NCBI GenBank assembly: GCA_001910725.1 | Contig: MJGA01000001.1 | Span: forward strand, 620,001-684,000 | Reading direction: 5' to 3' | From: Phanerodontia chrysosporium | Lineage: Eukaryota; Basidiomycota; Agaricomycetes; Polyporales; Phanerochaetaceae | Length of the DNA stretch: 64,000 nt | Translations under genes and position numbers: made by a program | Part shown: one piece after another, positions 59,820-64,000 of the stretch | How the letters are laid out: every line of letters starts with the position of its first letter | Numbering within the stretch: position 1 is the stretch's first letter | Notes under the pieces: generated by a model | Seen by the model: the letters and a program-made list of their open reading frames with translations, nothing else | The model's database searches: none | What the model was told of the DNA's origin: nothing

Positions 59820-61091
59820 CTGACAGTCACAGATGACACCGCGGGGGTGAATTCGTCCGCGGCTGACGTCCTCGCGCTGTGAGAAGCTCTGCGAGGTATG
59901 CTCGTTTACTACACGGCCCTGCAGGCAGCGCATTGTGCTCACTCCAGAGGAGCGTGCCAAAGAGGCGGAACGGATAAATGTGCGTTACCACTACCCCTCA
60001 TCCCTGGCATCCTGGACCCCAATGTCACTCCCCAGAAACTTGAACGTCGCGTCGTATGCCTCATTCACGGAGACGGAAGTGTGTTCTCCCTGTCTCTGAT
60101 TGCCCGCAGGAGGCTCGGTGGAAGTGAGGCCGACGGAATGAAACAGTATTTCGGAGTTGAGCAGCCCCAGCTGCACGTCTGGGTGGTTTTGAACAAGAAC
60201 GGCCTGGCCGAGGCGGCGCTGTGCCGCCACTCCAAGGAGGACGCCAGCGCCCAGCTGGACAACTTTATCCACGGCTTCAATCAGGCCTGCGGCAGATTCA
60301 TGATGGTGGACGTCGGCCAGGGCAAGGAGGCGGCGGACGCCAAGATCAGATGTGCGTTGCCCCCGCGTCATGTCGACTGGCGCGCGTTACGCTGTGCGGA
60401 GGCGGGGCTGAAGCTTGAAGCTCATCGAGACCAGCCACATTGTATTCGCGGGTACGTTCCCGCCGAAAGGGGGGGGGGGGGCTTCTCCCTTTGTCCCGCC
60501 CGCGCGCCCCGCACGCGTTCTGCCCCTGCTAGGCTGCCACGACAACGGGTACGTCCCCGCCGGTCACGGAGGGGTTCAAGGACAAGCTCCTGCTGCTACC
60601 CGCGCACAAGGAGACGGCGGCGGGCTTTGCGTCGCCTGGGCTCCCCGCGCTGGCGCATCCTCGAGGCGTGCAAAGCTCGGCGAGCCCGCGGCGCCGACGC
60701 CAGCGAGCGTGACAGGACCCGAATGCGCGCTGTCACGGCTGACTCATGGGCTGTCACCGAGTTCTGTCTCGGAGGCCGCGCCAACTTGGGCCCGAACAAG
60801 GTGCGTGTGCCGGCTGTCGTCGCTCCCTGCGCGTGGCCCGCCGCTGAGACGCCGGTTTGGCCTTGCTGCCGCTGTCGAAGCGTGAGTGATGGCGCGTGCT
60901 AGTAGACATACGCCGCCAGAGGACCCGCCGCCGTGCAACCTGTTCTGCCTCACGGACTATTGCTGGCACGGCGAGCCGCCTCTGCGCACAACCACCTGCT
61001 CAAGCCCGCGAACCTCGAGGAGATGCGGGAGAACGCGAAGAAGGGCCCCTGTTGGGACGATCAACCGAGGTGCGCGGCGGCGCCTTGCTGA
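59820..61091 (+). pseudogene. Decayed paralogue of the CCCH zinc-finger protein
   Basis: Recognisable pieces of the same family as the gene at 61616: a leader coding VNSSAADVLAL that hits TGA at 59880 where CGA (Arg) would fit; LTPEERAKEAERI; DPNVTPQKLERRVVCLIHGD; GDGSVFSLSLIARR; LDNFIHGFNQACGRFMMVDV; GKEAADAKIR; then LIETSHIVFAG and CHDNGYV. One base seems lost near 60561 before FKDKLLLLPAHKETAAGFAS, and another near 60980 before AHNHLLKPANLEEMRENAKK. The zinc-finger part stops after GPCWDDQPRCAAAPC. No clear start codon was found. Because single-base losses also affect intact-looking genes nearby, some damage may be sequence error, but the nonsense codon and short 3' end favour decay. Confidence 0.55.
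60469..60481 (+). repeat. Run of 13 G
   Basis: Homopolymer inside a probable intron of the decayed CCCH gene (60452-60532). It is the longest single-base run I noticed in the window. Confidence 0.9.
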
Positions 61092-61615
61092 ATATGCAAG
61101 TCCATCGGATGTGAGTCGCGCCCGGTTGGGTGTGGTGGTAATTATGCTGATGTTTGGAGACGGCCGCAGCGGGCATGCACACGGCCTCTAGGTCTCTCCT
61201 GTCGTAGTAGTACACTAGATGCATCTCGTCGGACTGACGCCGTAGAGCGCGTGGGATGTGGCGTGCTGGGAGCTGCAGCGCTGAACGCTAAATGCCGGTT
61301 TGGGAGGGAGTGACAGATTGGGCGCTGATGTGCGCAGGCTGCAGTGCCGAGGACAATGGACCCCCTGGCGACAGTGCGTGGAGGCTAGCTGCAGAGGCTG
61401 CATCGGTCCCGTCACTTACCGCACTCTGCATAAGGAACTCCTCCGAGGTTCTAGCCACCGCATTGCGGTCCACCGTGATCTTCCTCAGCACGAAGTATCA
61501 AGGGAACCTCGGCGGTTATAAACGTCCTCCATTGACAGTTCCCTCCATTCCTCCTTCTTGCAGTCACCACGTAGCACTCCTACCGTACGCTCCCTTCCTT
61601 TCCCCCTCCCCCACC
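61092..61615. other. Intergenic region, about 520 bp
   Basis: It lies between the decayed and intact CCCH genes. It ends in a C/T-rich leader (61550-61613) before the ATG, typical of highly transcribed fungal genes, with GTTATAAAC at 61517 as a possible TATA element. Confidence 0.45.
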
Positions 61616-63633
61616 ATGTCGCTCACCCCAGCGGCCCAAGCTAATAAACAGCTCTGGTCTGTCCGCCCTTTCCCCATTTTTGCCCGTCCGGCGCGCCCCC
61701 GCCAGCATGAGATAACCATCGTTCCTCTTGACAGGGATGAGACCCTTACAAAACTTTTAGGTAACGTCCGACCCTCGCCCTCTCCGCGCACACCCCCCTC
61801 GCTGACCGCCGCCTCTCCAGATTTGTCCACCGCGACCGTCGAGCGCAATGCCGAGCTAGAGTCTCGCGTCGCCAAGTTGGACTTAGAGTTATCCGTCTGG
61901 AAGCAGGCGCACGCCGCCGTCCTCGAGGCGGCCGAGCGCGACAAAAAGGCGCATAATGCGCAGGTCTCGACCCTTAACCGCCAGATCTCCTCGCTGGAGA
62001 CCATTAAGGTACGTGGTGCTAGCGCGGCGCACACACCCAGTGGCGCTCACCCCACCGCGCACACGCCGCCCCGCCCGCCATCCCCCTCGCGCAGAACCAG
62101 AATCCGCTCATCATCTGCGTCATCGACGCCGACGCCAACCTCTTCAGCCCCTCGCTCTTACGGCAGGGCCCGCAGGGCGGGCGCCAGGCCGCACAGGCGA
62201 CGACCAAGGCCATCGCCGAGTATCTCTACCAGGAGGGCGTGCAGGTCTTCGAGCGACTGTCGTTCTGGATTACGATCTACCTGAGCCGCCGGTCCCTGCT
62301 GGACATGCTGCTCAACAGCGCCGTGTGCACGGCCGACCAGTTCGACGGCTTCCTCGCAGGCTTCAGCCAGGCCTCGCCGCGCTTCCAGGTGGTCGAGGTC
62401 GAGCCCGGCAGCGGCGCGATAGCGTTGAAGATCCAGCGTGCGTGCCGCCTGCCCGTATCGCCGCAGCAGACCACGAGCTGATCGTTCCCACTGCAGAGCA
62501 ACTCGACACCTTCACGCGCTTCCCGCAGACCCTCCGGGTGTTCTTCACGGGTCCATCCATCCTTTCGCTGCCTTCGCACGTCCGCTGACGCACATTTCTT
62601 CTTCTTCTTGCCCCGCTAGACACAGGCAGCGCGGGTGCGGACACGGCCCTGCTCCCGACGGTGCGCGCGCTCGCGGGCGAGGAGCTCCTCGGCAAGCTCG
62701 TGCTCGTGCACGGCTCGGACGAGCCTGCGGCGGAGCTGCGCCCGCTCGCGATCCCGATCCTGCGCGTGCCCGAGCTCTTCGTGCCCGCCGCTCCCTGCCC
62801 GCGCTGCGCGCGCTGCCCCCGCCCGCAGCCCCGTCTCGCCGCTCGGCTCCGCGCGCTCGCCGTCCACCGCGGGCCTCACGAGCCCCGGCTCCGACGTCAA
62901 CTCCCAGGTCGCCACGCCGTCCCCGGGGCCCACCGTCACGCCGGGCAAGCCTGTCGATCCGACCAAGGTGCGTCTCCCCCTCTGTGCGCGCGTACACTGT
63001 GTACATGCAGATGCTTACCTCGTGGTCACTCTGCCCTACAGCCGCTGCATAAACGTGATTTTTCCATGCGCTTCGTGTGCCTCGCGCTATGCTCACGTCT
63101 CGAGCAGAGATCCCGCCGCCCTGCAACGAGCACTACCTTATGAGCTGCTCCAAAGGCGTACGTCCTGCCGAGCGTCGTCCTCTGTGCGATTCAGCTAACG
63201 GCTGCAACCGACAGCCGGGCTGCAAATACTCGCACGACTGGGCACTCACCGCGGAACAGCTGGACATCCTCGCGAAGAACGCGAAGAAGGCCCCGTGCAA
63301 TTATCTTAAAAACGGTGCGGCTGCTGCCCGTGCGTCTGCGCCGCGAGCTTGGCTGACGGGCGCGCCAGGGCTCGAGTGTCCGCATGGGGACCGCTGCTGC
63401 TGGGTGCGTGGCTAGCGAGGGCGTTGTGGAATGCCAGTGCTGAAGCGGTCTCTAGGGACATGTCTGCCCGGGTGGAGCGAATTGCTTCCACCTCAGCAAA
63501 GGAAAGTGCTGGTTTAAGGGCGGTGAGTACAAGGGGCGGTCGTGTGCGCTGCTGGCGGGCTGCTGTGCTCAAAGCCGTTGTACCCGCAGAGGGCATGCAT
63601 CCCCTGGAGGACCTGGGAGAAGAACAGCTGTAG
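61616..63633 (+). CDS. CCCH zinc-finger protein with NYN/PIN-like domain
   Basis: Member of a CCCH family I associate with agaricomycetes. From the N-terminus: MSLTPAAQANKQLW, a coiled coil (AELESRVAKLDLELSVWKQA), then an alpha/beta domain starting LIICVIDADANLFSPSLL, with FERLSFWITIYLSRRSLLDM, FDGFLAGFSQASPRFQVVEV, RFPQTLRVFFTDTGS and GKLVLVHGSDEPAAELRPLA. The last exons encode zinc fingers: PPPCNEHYLMSCSKG spliced to PGCKYSHDWAL, AKKAPCNYLKNGLECPHGDR, and CCWGHVCPGGANCFHLSKGK, ending HPLEDLGEEQL. Reading frames change near 62790 (from LRVPELFV to ARSPVSPLGSARSPS) with no fitting intron, so a base error or mutation is likely there. An RNA-binding and perhaps RNA-cleaving role is inferred from the layout. 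Confidence 0.72.
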
Positions 63634-64000
63634 CGCCACCGTCAGACATGCTCTGACACACTGCCGATGAACGTGACGACCCGCATCTTTTAATTGACGA
63701 CAATGTCTAGGTTTGCAAGATCTAAATGGCCTATGTGATGGAGGCGGCCGCTTGTGTTACAATGCTGTGAATGCTATGCTGTATGAGATAGGATACCTTT
63801 ATCTATGCACTCTATGCTGCGACGGGGAGCCTTTGTAGAGTACAAGACGGCCCGACCCTGGACGAGGGACGGTGCAAAGCTCGAGATCGCGGGCCCAGAA
63901 CAAGAGCAGAGTAGGCGCCAGTGGGTCCCGCTCGCGCTAGCGCCCAGGTAACGGCAAACAGCGGTAACACGCGTGAGAAATCGATCAATAGTCTGGTAAC
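63634..64000. other. 3' flank to window end
   Basis: 367 bp after the CCCH gene stop. It contains A/T-rich 3' UTR-like sequence near 63690-63800 and no coding feature I can support. Confidence 0.4.

Overview
The window is nuclear DNA of a filamentous basidiomycete, most likely an Agaricomycete and possibly a polypore. It has dense genes on both strands, many GT-AG introns of about 45-60 nt, and families typical of that group: the F-box/LRR family, a CCCH zinc-finger family, fungal P450 and MFS genes, and a Tc1/mariner-like element with a Cys-rich insert in its transposase. The lineage is inferred from gene content; no marker locus fixes the species.

Layout. 1-10 kb: a partial Slh1/ASCC3 ribosome-quality-control helicase (+), a kynurenine-type aminotransferase (-) and the MYST acetyltransferase Esa1 (-). 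10-12.6 kb: a gene-poor stretch ending in the promoter of a ferric reductase (+). 15-27 kb: an SR-type two-RRM protein (+), a Loa1/Vps66-like acyltransferase with a 21-nt micro-exon (-), a large ankyrin/DysF/FYVE/RING protein (+), an acidic unknown protein (-) and the proteasome regulator PI31 (-). 24.9-27.8 kb: a complete 2,874-bp DNA transposon with 35-bp inverted repeats and a TA target duplication, sitting in the former shared promoter of PI31 and PRP5. 27.9-38 kb: PRP5 (+), a DHA1-type MFS transporter (+), nucleoporin Nsp1 (-) and an F-box/LRR protein (+). 38.7-45.6 kb: tRNA-Cys, nucleoporin Nup82/Nup88 (-), then three proteasome genes in a row: alpha7 (+), Rpn12 (-) and beta1 (+). 45.7-53.3 kb: an unknown, possibly mitochondrial protein (-), a Gfo/Idh/MocA oxidoreductase (+), Cdt1 (-) and an alpha/beta hydrolase (-). 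54.5-59.2 kb: a P450 (+) and a sugar transporter (-). 59.8-63.6 kb: a decayed and a mostly intact copy of a CCCH zinc-finger protein.

Themes. Four genes concern the 26S proteasome (PI31, alpha7, Rpn12, beta1), and two promoters in the cluster share a 15-bp motif. Two genes encode partners in the same nuclear-pore subcomplex (Nsp1, Nup82/88). The CCCH family looks like a NYN/PIN-like nuclease fold joined to zinc fingers, the layout of animal Regnase, which is the most interesting functional hypothesis here. Single-base frameshifts recur in otherwise well-conserved genes between about 29 and 63 kb, several at C runs. They look more like consensus-sequence indels than true decay, so reading frames in that half should be treated with care.
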